NCBI GenBank assembly: GCA_041946865.1
Contig: JBHGBF010000294.1
Coordinates: 1-6,003 of the forward strand
DNA: 6,003 nucleotides
Reading direction: 5' to 3'
Source of the DNA: RPQK01 sp041946865
GTDB taxonomy: Bacteria > Acidobacteriota > UBA6911 > RPQK01
The notes under the pieces were generated by a model. The model did no database searches, was not told the origin of the DNA, and saw only the letters and a list, made by a program, of their open reading frames with translations. Positions 1 through 5,972 of the stretch are shown one piece after another. Position numbers and translations under genes: made by a program. Positions within the stretch are counted from its first letter, which is position 1. The number at the start of each line of letters is the position of its first letter.

Positions 1-45
1 CGGACTCTGGAGAGTCCGGCCACTATGGGCGCTCGTTTCCACTAT
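1..45. repeat. Palindrome followed by two CCACTAT motifs (likely dispersed repeat, cut by window edge)
   Basis: Positions 1-8 (CGGACTCT) are the exact reverse complement of 11-18 (AGAGTCCG), giving a tight hairpin with almost no spacer. The heptamer CCACTAT follows at 20-26 and again at 39-45. A near-perfect hairpin with a repeated short linker looks like one end of a dispersed palindromic repeat, cut off by the window boundary. It lies downstream of the minus-strand oxidoreductase and could also stop its transcript, but no T-run is visible. The rest of 1-184 shows no convincing gene: one plus-strand frame is open from position 2 to 190, but it has no recognisable protein content. Confidence 0.45.
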
Positions 46-184
46 CCGGGTGCGCGAGGCGGATGCTGAACTCCAAAAGCGCCTGCCGCTTCGCTCGCAG
101 AAAACTGGGCGGGTTACGAGCGGGGAACGTTTCCTGCCGGTTCTTTGGATGAGGGTGCCTTCGCTTAAACCAGGTACCAACGGT

Positions 185-1522
185 TCATAAATCCCAGCCG
201 GCACGGCGGGAGCCTTTCACGCAGGCATTGGCCTCCGCATTGTTGGTCACTCGCATCGCGGCTTCGTCCCATACGATACGACCGTCCACGCGTTTCGCGA
301 TGTTCCCAAGCAAAGTGAGTTCGGTCAACCGTGCTGAATAGGCGAAATCGGCGCACGCCTTGCGGCCTTCCAGGATTGCGCTGAGCCAGTCGCCTTCGAT
401 GCCGCCCTCGGGCCGCGGCATCGTTTCCGGCGGGCGCTTGAGGGCCTTCATAGCCGCTTCGGGGATAATGCGGGGGCTGTCGCCGTAGACGCCGCATACG
501 AGTTTGGCCTCACTGCCGTTGAAGATCACGCCACCCTCGGCAGGCAGTTTCTGGTCGTCCGGCAGTCCGGCCGGACGCGGGGGACGGGTGCCTTCGTACC
601 AGGTGAGCTTCAGCGGCCGTTTGCCTTCATGCGCGGGGAACTGAAACGTGACGATGGCGGAAAGCGGGTGGGTGTCGGGGTTGAGGCCGCACGAGGTCGC
701 ATCGACCGCAACCGGCATGCGCTTGCCCAGGACGGTGAAAACCGAATCAAGGGTATGTGCGCCACGGTCGCCCATCATACCGTTTCCGAAATCCCACCAT
801 GCGCGCCAGCGCCCCGGATGGTAGGTCGGGTGATAGTCGCGCACCGGCGCAGGGCCCAAAAAGAGGTCCCAGTTGAGCGTTGGCGGCAAGGATTCACCCT
901 TCTCGGGCTTGCGCGCAAGCAACGAGCTCCAGTAGGCATGACCCCACGGATAGTACGAGAGGTCGCACCACGCGTCGATGCTCTGCAGCTCGCCGATGCC
1001 CCCTGCGGCAATCCATTCGTTGATGAGGTAAAAGCCCGGACTGGCGTGGCCTTGGATGCCCATTTGCGTAACGACGTTCCGCTCTGTCGCCAGACGCAAC
1101 AGTTCACGGCACTCGAACACGTCGTGGCAAAGCGGCTTTTGCACGAACACGTGCTTGCCGGCTTTGATGGCCGCGGCGGCGATGGCGGCGTGTGTGTGGT
1201 CCGGGGTGGCAATCAGTACCGCGTCGAGATCCTTCTGTTTGTCAAGCAGTTCGCGGTAGTCGGTATAAAATTTCGCCTGCGGATATGCGGCCCTGACCGG
1301 CTGCGCATACACGGAGTCTACGTCGCACAGTGCCACGATCGCGTGACCGGTGGAGGCGATCTCGTGCAGATTGCTCTTGCCCATGCCGCCAATGCCGATT
1401 CCGGCGACAGCAAGTCTTCCATTGGGGCCGGGACGTTTGCCTTGAGCCAGGACATGCCGCGGCAGGATCGAAATCGTGCCGGCGGCGGCCAGAAAATGGC
1501 GTCGTGGGATGCTGCTGGACAT
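185..1522 (-). CDS. Tat-exported Gfo/Idh/MocA-family NAD(P)-dependent oxidoreductase
   Basis: This 445-aa protein belongs to the Gfo/Idh/MocA dehydrogenases, which oxidise or reduce sugars, inositols and related polyols with NAD(P). The N-terminus is a twin-arginine signal: PRRHFLAAAG at residues 6-15, a hydrophobic stretch to about residue 20, and a plausible cleavage site after HVLA (residue 26). The Rossmann fold follows with GIGIGGMG (41-48), an acidic cofactor residue at D67, and ATPDHTH (105-111). The usual EKP motif reads QKP (128-130), so the conserved Lys129 is kept. The C-terminal substrate domain has the family's GDRGAHTLD segment (251-259, His256). The ATG at 1522 was chosen because it puts the Tat motif at the N-terminus. 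The frame stays open 127 codons further upstream, but that part reaches into the divergent neighbour and has no family content. No strong Shine-Dalgarno is seen. The substrate is unknown. Such genes are often numerous in Planctomycetota and Verrucomicrobiota. Confidence 0.92.
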   Translation of the reverse strand: MSSSIPRRHFLAAAGTISILPRHVLAQGKRPGPNGRLAVAGIGIGGMGKSNLHEIASTGHAIVALCDVDSVYAQPVRAAYPQAKFYTDYRELLDKQKDLDAVLIATPDHTHAAIAAAAIKAGKHVFVQKPLCHDVFECRELLRLATERNVVTQMGIQGHASPGFYLINEWIAAGGIGELQSIDAWCDLSYYPWGHAYWSSLLARKPEKGESLPPTLNWDLFLGPAPVRDYHPTYHPGRWRAWWDFGNGMMGDRGAHTLDSVFTVLGKRMPVAVDATSCGLNPDTHPLSAIVTFQFPAHEGKRPLKLTWYEGTRPPRPAGLPDDQKLPAEGGVIFNGSEAKLVCGVYGDSPRIIPEAAMKALKRPPETMPRPEGGIEGDWLSAILEGRKACADFAYSARLTELTLLGNIAKRVDGRIVWDEAAMRVTNNAEANACVKGSRRAGWDL

Positions 1523-1735
1523 GGCCAAAACGGTATACCGCCTGCGAGGCTTTGTCCAGTACCCGACGGAGCTTTTGGGGGACATTTCACCATGATTCGG
1601 GAGGGGGCCGGCGACAGGATGCGGGGCCCCTTCCAAAGAAGTGTGCTGGCCAAATCTCCCGTTCTTGTTGTCTTCTGACGCCAGACCAGTCACTTTCTCA
1701 TTAGAAAATTCTATTTCAATAAGGAATAATTCGCC

Positions 1736-1765
1736 TTGACTTCCGCTTTCCGCCCCTTCAATAAT
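1736..1765 (+). promoter_or_regulatory. Candidate sigma70-type promoter for the dehydrogenase gene
   Basis: TTGACT at 1736-1741 matches the -35 consensus at five of six positions. AATAAT at 1760-1765 matches the -10 consensus at five of six. The spacer is 18 nt. Transcription would start near 1772, leaving a leader of about 80 nt before the ATG at 1853. The box lies just downstream of the AT-rich patch, where an UP-type element would be expected. This is pattern matching only, and the host's sigma factor preferences are not known. Confidence 0.45.
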
Positions 1766-1840
1766 CGTGCGTCGGCAAAGCAGAGGAGGCGTGTTGGTCG
1801 CCTGATCCCGGCGCCTCAGGCCGGCTTCCTCCGAGTGGCA

Positions 1841-1845
1841 GAGGA
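1841..1845 (+). promoter_or_regulatory. Ribosome binding site deciding the dehydrogenase start
   Basis: GAGGA ends 7 nt before the ATG at 1853. This supports that start over the in-frame TTG at 1736, which would add 39 arginine-rich residues with no family similarity and which overlaps the candidate -35 box. Confidence 0.65.
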
Positions 1846-1852
1846 CGTCATC

Positions 1853-2851
1853 ATGCGAGTGGTCGTGACCGATTATATTGAACCGGACTTGAATTGGGAG
1901 CATGAGCAGCTATCCCCCCTGGCGGTCGAACTGGACAGCTACCAGCTCAAAGCGGCGCCGGTCGAGCGGCTGATCGAGGCCACTCGGGACGCGGACATCG
2001 TGGTCGTGAACATGGCGCCCGTGACGTCCGCTCTGGTCTCCGGCTGGCGAAAGTGCAGCCTGGTGATACGTCACGGCATCGGCTATGACAACGTGGACGT
2101 CCAAGCGTTGACCAAACGAGGCATTCCGCTCGTCAACATCCCCGATTACTGCCCGGAAGAGGTTGCCGAACAGGCCATCGCTCTGCTTTACGCGCTCGCA
2201 CGCAAAATCGTCTTCAGCCGAACCATACTTGAGCGCTCGAGCAGGCAAGGTGAATGGAATTTCGAAGGCATCGCGCCGATTCACAGAATGAAAGGCCGGA
2301 CGGTCGGGATCATCGGCTGCGGCCGGATTGGCTCCCGGGTTCTTCGCAAACTCTCCGGCTCGGGGATGCAACTCCTGGTCTGTGATCCCTACTTGAGCAC
2401 CCAGAGACAGCGGGAGCTGGGGATCGACGTCCTGAGACTGGAGGACGTTCTGGCGCGAGCGGACTTCGTGACCCTCCACACGCCGCTCAACGACGAAACC
2501 CGCCGGCTGATCAGCCGCTCCACGCTCGCCCTGATGAAACCTTCCGCTTTTCTCATCAACACGGCCAGAGCCGGGTTAATCGAGAACGAAGCCTTGTACG
2601 AAGCCCTGGTGAATGGCCGGTTGGCTGGTGCGGCGCTGGACGTCTTTTCGCCGGAGCCGCCGCCGGCCGATTTCCCTTTCTTTCAGCTCCCGAACGTGAT
2701 TTTGACCCCTCATCTTTCCTGGTACTCGGTCGAAGCGGAATGGGAGATCAGGGAAAAGATCGTAGAACAGATAAAGCGCAAGCGCGAGGGACTTCCGCTC
2801 CTCAATTGTGTCAACCCTGAGGTGTTGCAGGGGCAAGGAATTGACGATTGA
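1853..2851 (+). CDS. D-2-hydroxyacid dehydrogenase, CtBP-like subgroup
   Basis: This 332-aa protein is of normal length for the NAD-dependent D-isomer-specific 2-hydroxyacid dehydrogenases, which interconvert 2-oxoacids and D-2-hydroxyacids in the cytoplasm. The split catalytic domain covers about residues 1-100 and 290-332, including RHGIGYDNVDV (73-83) and NIPDYCPEEVAEQA (95-108). The central Rossmann domain has GCGRIG (155-160) and the NAD-selecting Asp178. The catalytic triad is visible as Arg239 (NTARAG), Glu268 (SPEPP) and His287 (TPHLSW). The phrases PDYCPEEVA, HLSWYSVEA and LNCVNPEV resemble the C-terminal-binding-protein (CtBP) subgroup more than SerA or D-lactate dehydrogenase. The substrate is not determined by sequence. 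The next gene, an aminotransferase, starts 76 nt downstream and is probably in the same transcript. This could equally be a glyoxylate/hydroxypyruvate-type reductase, but the CtBP-like motifs argue for the narrower call. Confidence 0.93.
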   Translation: MRVVVTDYIEPDLNWEHEQLSPLAVELDSYQLKAAPVERLIEATRDADIVVVNMAPVTSALVSGWRKCSLVIRHGIGYDNVDVQALTKRGIPLVNIPDYCPEEVAEQAIALLYALARKIVFSRTILERSSRQGEWNFEGIAPIHRMKGRTVGIIGCGRIGSRVLRKLSGSGMQLLVCDPYLSTQRQRELGIDVLRLEDVLARADFVTLHTPLNDETRRLISRSTLALMKPSAFLINTARAGLIENEALYEALVNGRLAGAALDVFSPEPPPADFPFFQLPNVILTPHLSWYSVEAEWEIREKIVEQIKRKREGLPLLNCVNPEVLQGQGIDD

Positions 2852-2855
2852 CGAT

Positions 2856-2902
2856 GGTTGATCGGCGATCACCGCTGTCGAAGCCTCCCTCGCCAATCAA
2901 CC
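2856..2902. repeat. Imperfect inverted repeat between dehydrogenase and aminotransferase
   Basis: The 13-nt arm at 2856-2868 (GGTTGATCGGCGA) and the arm at 2890-2902 (TCGCCAATCAACC) are complementary except for one position, with a 21-nt loop. There is no T-tract, so it is not a standard terminator. It lies in the 76-nt gap of a likely two-gene transcript and could act as an mRNA stability or attenuation structure, or as a small repeat. It ends 14 nt before the aminotransferase ribosome binding site. Confidence 0.5.
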
Positions 2903-2916
2903 CTCGTCAAATCGAC

Positions 2917-2921
2917 GGAGG
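2917..2921 (+). promoter_or_regulatory. Ribosome binding site of the aminotransferase
   Basis: GGAGG, a core Shine-Dalgarno sequence, lies 6 nt before the ATG at 2928. It fixes that start firmly. Confidence 0.8.
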
Positions 2922-2927
2922 CGACAT

Positions 2928-4250
2928 ATGAAGCTGACGGACAACGCTCGGACGGTTCCGGGTCCCAAAGGAAAGGAATATCTGGAGATCTGGCGCAAGT
3001 ACGAAGCCCAGACCATGACGTTTCAGGCGCCGGTCGTCTGGGATCGAGCCCGCGGAATTGTCGTGACCGACGTCGACGGCAATCAGTATTACGACTGGAC
3101 TTCCGGCGTGCTGGTCACAAACGTCGGGCACAGCCACCCGAAGCATGTCAAAGCGATTCAGGAAGCCGTCGCCAAACTGATGAATTGCTATGATTTCCCG
3201 ACGCCTTCTCGGGTTGACCTGGCGCGGCGAATGGTGGAAGTCACGCCCGATAACCTGGACAAGGCTTTTTTCCTGACAACCGGGAGCGAGGCGACCGAAG
3301 GGGCGATGCGGATTGCCAGGCGCTTCACCGGAAACTACGAAATCATTTCCTTCTACGGGGCCTTCCACGGAAGGACCTACGGCGCGATGAGCGCAGGCGG
3401 AATGGCCTCGACCAAGAGAGGATTTGGACCGGGCGTGCCCGGCGCCATTCGCGTCCCCTTTCCCCACTGCTATCGCTGTCCGCTGGGTAAGACCCAGGAA
3501 TCGTGCGGGACTGCCTGCCTCAACTTTCTGGACGATGCCGTTCGGGCCTCCAGCACCGGGAGTTTAGCCGCAACTATAGTCGAGCCCTACCAGGGGGCGG
3601 CCGGCTTCATCTTCCCTCCCGAGGGTTACCTGAAGCAGCTGGAGCAGTGGGTCCGCGACAAGGGCATGGTTTTCATCCTCGACGAGGTCCAGTCGTCCTT
3701 TGGCAGGACCGGAAAGATGTTCGCTCTGGAGTGGGAGAACCTGAAGCCCCAGCTGCTTTGCATCGGCAAGGGAATCGGCAGCGGCATTCCGGCGTCCTGC
3801 ATTATGGCCGAGTCGCGGGTGATAGGCGCCATGGGCCAGGGCGAGATGAGCAGCACTTCCGGCGGGAACCCGGTCGCGTCGGCGGCGGCGCTGGCCGTGC
3901 TCGACATCATCCAGGAGGAAGACCTGGTTGAAAACGCCCGCCGCATCGGACAGTGCTTGAAAGCACGTCTGCTCGGCATGCAGGAGCGCTGCCGGTACCT
4001 GGGCGATGTTCGCGGCCGGGGATTAGTTTTGGGACTCGAGTTCGTCCGGGACAAAGCCACCAGGGAGCCGGCCGGAGACATAGCCCGGCAGGTGATCCTG
4101 AGAGCGGCGGGAAAGGGTCTTCTGGTCGGCGCCGTGGGCGCGTACGGGCATGTGATTCGCGTCGCGCCGCCGCTCGTTATCACCGAAGAAGAAGCGCACA
4201 GGTCGGCTGATATTCTGGAGGAAGTCCTGCTCGGCCTGCCGGGGAACTGA
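2928..4250 (+). CDS. Class III PLP-dependent aminotransferase (GABA/ornithine aminotransferase superfamily)
   Basis: This 440-aa protein is full length for the class III (aspartate aminotransferase family, subgroup II) enzymes. These move amino groups, often from omega-amino acids or amines, to 2-oxoacids in the cytoplasm. The PLP site is complete: TGSEAT (118-123) for phosphate binding, FHGRTYG (146-152) stacking on the cofactor, DEVQSSFGRTG (252-262) with Asp252 to the pyridine nitrogen, and the Schiff-base Lys281 in CIGKGIGSGIP. TSGGNP (310-315) and the carboxylate-binding Arg411 (RVAPPL) are also present. An unusual segment at 181-197 holds four cysteines (C181, C184, C193, C197), described under findings. 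ArgD, GabT, 2,2-dialkylglycine decarboxylase and archaeal-type broad-range aminotransferases all share this fold, so no gene symbol is justified. It follows the dehydrogenase closely, which hints that both act on the same 2-oxoacid pool. Confidence 0.94.
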   Translation: MKLTDNARTVPGPKGKEYLEIWRKYEAQTMTFQAPVVWDRARGIVVTDVDGNQYYDWTSGVLVTNVGHSHPKHVKAIQEAVAKLMNCYDFPTPSRVDLARRMVEVTPDNLDKAFFLTTGSEATEGAMRIARRFTGNYEIISFYGAFHGRTYGAMSAGGMASTKRGFGPGVPGAIRVPFPHCYRCPLGKTQESCGTACLNFLDDAVRASSTGSLAATIVEPYQGAAGFIFPPEGYLKQLEQWVRDKGMVFILDEVQSSFGRTGKMFALEWENLKPQLLCIGKGIGSGIPASCIMAESRVIGAMGQGEMSSTSGGNPVASAAALAVLDIIQEEDLVENARRIGQCLKARLLGMQERCRYLGDVRGRGLVLGLEFVRDKATREPAGDIARQVILRAAGKGLLVGAVGAYGHVIRVAPPLVITEEEAHRSADILEEVLLGLPGN

Positions 4251-4257
4251 GCGCCTT

Positions 4258-4281
4258 GGCGGGACTCTCGACGGTCCCGCC
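4258..4281 (+). terminator. Terminator-like hairpin after the aminotransferase
   Basis: GGCGGGAC at 4258-4265 pairs perfectly with GTCCCGCC at 4274-4281 around an 8-nt loop, starting 8 nt after the stop codon. The stem is strong and well placed, but the following sequence (CTTGGTTGGG) is only weakly T-rich. It may be an imperfect intrinsic terminator or a 3'-end stabiliser. If it terminates, the M20 gene needs its own promoter. Confidence 0.45.
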
Positions 4282-4457
4282 TTGGTTGGGTTCGGGCGAC
4301 TGAATACAGATGGATCAACAGGAACCGCTGGTGTGTGGCGGTATCGTCACGGTGAAAGAGTGAATATCACGACGAAGGTCCTGTGTTGAAAGTCAATCTG
4401 TTTTTCGCCATTTCCAAGCCCTTGGGCGGGATGCAAACTGCCCCCGCCGGCGTTGGC
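4282..4457. other. Intergenic stretch without a recognised gene
   Basis: No coding region is supported here. There are weak short hairpins, such as ACCGC (4324-4328) with GCGGT (4338-4342). TTGAAA at 4386-4391 could be a -35 box, but no acceptable -10 lies 16-18 nt downstream. The short open frames on both strands run into the palindromic repeat and have no recognisable protein content. Confidence 0.5.
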
Positions 4458-4497
4458 CCTTCCCTTTCGGGGAAGGTATCGGCGTGCGAAACCGCAC
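4458..4497. repeat. Two small hairpins flanking the composite repeat
   Basis: CCTTCCC (4458-4464) pairs with GGGAAGG (4470-4476) around a 5-nt loop, and GTGCG (4484-4488) pairs with CGCAC (4493-4497) around AAAC. They lie directly before the composite repeat at 4503 and may belong to the same structured element. Confidence 0.45.
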
Positions 4498-4502
4498 CTG
4501 CA

Positions 4503-4539
4503 CCCAGGGTAGCTGAAAAACGCTACCCTGGGCTTTCTT
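4503..4539 (+). terminator. Possible intrinsic terminator formed by the left repeat arm
   Basis: The 11-bp perfect stem at 4503-4532 with an 8-nt loop is followed by CTTTCTT. This would work as a rho-independent terminator for transcripts coming from the aminotransferase. The T-tract is short and interrupted, so the call is tentative. Confidence 0.35.
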
Positions 4540-4671
4540 GCCTTGTCCCTTCGGGACACCGGACCTTCGCCGAAACAGACCCGATAAACCAAGAGAGACC
4601 GCTGGTCTCCACGGCGCCACGCCGAAGGCGTGGGGCAAGGCAGCCCAGGGTAGCGCTTTTCAGCTACCCTG
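4503..4671. repeat. Composite palindromic repeat element with nested hairpins
   Basis: The left arm (4505-4534) and right arm (4642-4671) are reverse complements at 29 of 30 positions. The match resumes for GCCTTG (4540-4545) against CAAGGC (4636-4641) after a 5-nt insertion in the left arm. Each arm is itself a hairpin: 4503-4513 pairs with 4522-4532 (11 bp), and 4646-4654 pairs with 4663-4671 (9 bp). Between the arms are three triloop hairpins: 4544-4549 with 4553-4558, GAGACC (4595-4600) with GGTCTC (4604-4609), and CCACGCC (4617-4623) with GGCGTGG (4627-4633). The organisation is that of a dispersed intergenic palindromic element. No transposase or terminal target duplication is visible. 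Confidence 0.75.
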
Positions 4672-4683
4672 TCCCGCCGCGAT

Positions 4684-4689
4684 AAGGAG
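4684..4689 (+). promoter_or_regulatory. Ribosome binding site deciding a TTG start for the M20 gene
   Basis: AAGGAG lies 10 nt before a TTG at 4700. The first family-like residues (KLKALIREELP) follow immediately. In-frame sequence further upstream runs through the palindromic repeat, so a start there would translate repeat DNA. The 10-nt spacing is slightly long but acceptable. Confidence 0.65.
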
Positions 4690-4699
4690 TGGAATTCAA

Positions 4700-5920
4700 T
4701 TGAAACTGAAAGCCTTAATCCGCGAGGAGCTGCCGGCGGCCTGCTCCTTTCTGCTGGGCCTGATCCGCTTCCCGTCCTTGTCCGGCCGGGAAAGCGAGGT
4801 CATGGAGTACCTGGCAGAAGGCTTTGGCCCGTTCACCGAGGCGGTCGAGAAAGTCCCTTTCCCGACTGACTTCCCGCAGGATCCGGAATACTCGTTTCCT
4901 GTGACCGGCCTTTCCTACGCCGGCCGTTACAACTTAAGGATCACCGCCGGCGGCAGCGCCGGTCTCCCAGTCCTGTTTAACACTCACACCGACGTCGTTC
5001 CCGCCTCTTCAGGACAGAAGGCAGCGTTTGAGCCGCGAGTCGATGGGACCGTGGTCTATGGGCGAGGGGCGTGTGACGCCAAAGGGCAGATCGCGACCTT
5101 GTACCTGCTGCTTCGTGTGCTCCGGAGGCTGGGCGGAAGTCTTCCGCCGATCGTCCTTCACCTGGTTACCGAAGAGGAGGTCGGCGGGAACGGCACGCTC
5201 GCCATGGTCCGCCGGGGAGAAAAGGCCGGCGCCGCTGTCGTGCTGGAACCGACCGGAAATCGGATGGTGACGTCGGTCCGTGGCGCTCTCTGGTTCAGGT
5301 TAAGCTGCGCCGGCCAGGCAGGCCACAGCGGAAGCGCCGGCGGGAGTGTCAGCGCCCTCAAAAACTGCGTCGAAGCCATGGGCCTGCTCGAGCGATACCA
5401 CGCCCGGTTGTTGTCCCAGTCCCGGGGATTCCCGCTTTTTGACCGCTTTGAAAACCCCATGCCCCTGACTTTCGGGCGGCTGACCGCCGGGAACTGGCCG
5501 GCCGCCGCCCCTGACCACGCCTGCCTGGAGGGGGTCCTGGGATTTCTGCCTAATAAGAACCGCCGTGAAGTCATGGAGGAATTAGAGGCTTACCTGGAGG
5601 AAAACGGGTCCGCCGCTTTGCGGAACAGTTTCCTTCTCGAGTACACGTATCGGCACGACTGCCACGTCCTCCCGCCCGATCACCCGCTGGTTCTTTTGCT
5701 CCAGCGGGCGTGTGTGCGATCCGGTCAGACGGAGGAGGTTGCGGCTTTCCCCGCCTCATGCGATTCCTGGTACTACCACAACCTGCTCGGGATTCCTACG
5801 CTGGTCTATGGTCCCGGTCATCTACGCTTTGCTCATTCGGCAGAGGAGCAGATCGATCTGGAGGAGGTGGCCGCCGCAGCCGAAGTGCTGGCACGGTTTG
5901 CGTCAAGCGCCGAACCTTGA
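4700..5920 (+). CDS. M20-family zinc metallohydrolase (ArgE/DapE-like deacylase or peptidase)
   Basis: This 406-aa protein has the length and motif order of M20 hydrolases, which use two metal ions to cleave N-acyl amino acids or short peptides in the cytoplasm. Metal and catalytic residues are all present: His96 and Asp98 in NTHTDVV, bridging Asp126 in GRGACDAKG, the catalytic/metal Glu pair in VTEEEVGG (Glu159 and Glu160), Glu183 in LEPT, and His379 in RFAHS. The inserted dimerisation domain starts near residue 190 and includes AGHSG with His209. Relatives include acetylornithine deacetylase, succinyl-diaminopimelate desuccinylase and carboxypeptidases. Nothing seen separates these, so no symbol is given. 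There is no signal peptide. The start is TTG, set by the ribosome binding site at 4684-4689. The gene is 449 nt from the aminotransferase on the same strand, with hairpins and a repeat between, so co-transcription is uncertain. Confidence 0.92.
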   Translation: MKLKALIREELPAACSFLLGLIRFPSLSGRESEVMEYLAEGFGPFTEAVEKVPFPTDFPQDPEYSFPVTGLSYAGRYNLRITAGGSAGLPVLFNTHTDVVPASSGQKAAFEPRVDGTVVYGRGACDAKGQIATLYLLLRVLRRLGGSLPPIVLHLVTEEEVGGNGTLAMVRRGEKAGAAVVLEPTGNRMVTSVRGALWFRLSCAGQAGHSGSAGGSVSALKNCVEAMGLLERYHARLLSQSRGFPLFDRFENPMPLTFGRLTAGNWPAAAPDHACLEGVLGFLPNKNRREVMEELEAYLEENGSAALRNSFLLEYTYRHDCHVLPPDHPLVLLLQRACVRSGQTEEVAAFPASCDSWYYHNLLGIPTLVYGPGHLRFAHSAEEQIDLEEVAAAAEVLARFASSAEP

Positions 5921-5972
5921 TGCTCTTTTGCTTGAAGGCGGAAGCTCCACTTTGGCGCAAATATACAGATGT

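Larger units (their letters stand above)
1523..1852. other. Divergent intergenic region
   Basis: This stretch of 330 nt separates two outward-facing genes and should hold both promoters. About 1690-1735 is strikingly AT-rich compared with its surroundings. A sigma70-like promoter toward the right is annotated separately. On the minus strand TAGAAT occurs in the AT-rich patch but lacks a good -35 partner at normal spacing, so I do not call a promoter for the oxidoreductase. The palindrome GGGGCCCC sits at 1623-1630. Open frames crossing the region on both strands look like by-products of high GC content. Confidence 0.6.

Noticed and set aside
629..1678. Plus-strand open frame of 349 codons opposite the oxidoreductase gene
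   Set aside because: It lies antisense to a gene with full family motifs, its translation has no recognisable domain, and long antisense frames are expected in GC-rich DNA.
1736..1852. TTG-started 39-residue extension of the dehydrogenase
   Set aside because: The ATG at 1853 has a good ribosome binding site and matches the family N-terminus, and the TTG is part of the candidate -35 box.
1523..1903. N-terminal extension of the minus-strand oxidoreductase to 1903
   Set aside because: It would bury the Tat motif 127 residues inside the protein and overlap the divergent dehydrogenase gene. The extra residues have no family content.
3503..3931. Plus-strand open frame of 142 codons inside the aminotransferase
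   Set aside because: It is an alternative frame of a gene with intact PLP-binding motifs and has no independent support.
4386..4414. TTGAAA as a -35 box for the M20 gene
   Set aside because: At 17-nt spacing the -10 position reads CATTTC, which is too far from consensus.
4440..4680. CRISPR array or tRNA
   Set aside because: The repeats are inverted and nested rather than regularly spaced direct repeats, and no cloverleaf or anticodon arm can be drawn.
4347..4699. Small open frames on both strands over the intergenic repeat (about 80-100 codons)
   Set aside because: They are translations of palindromic repeat DNA, lack convincing ribosome binding sites and overlap each other. Genome annotations would probably list them as spurious hypothetical proteins.
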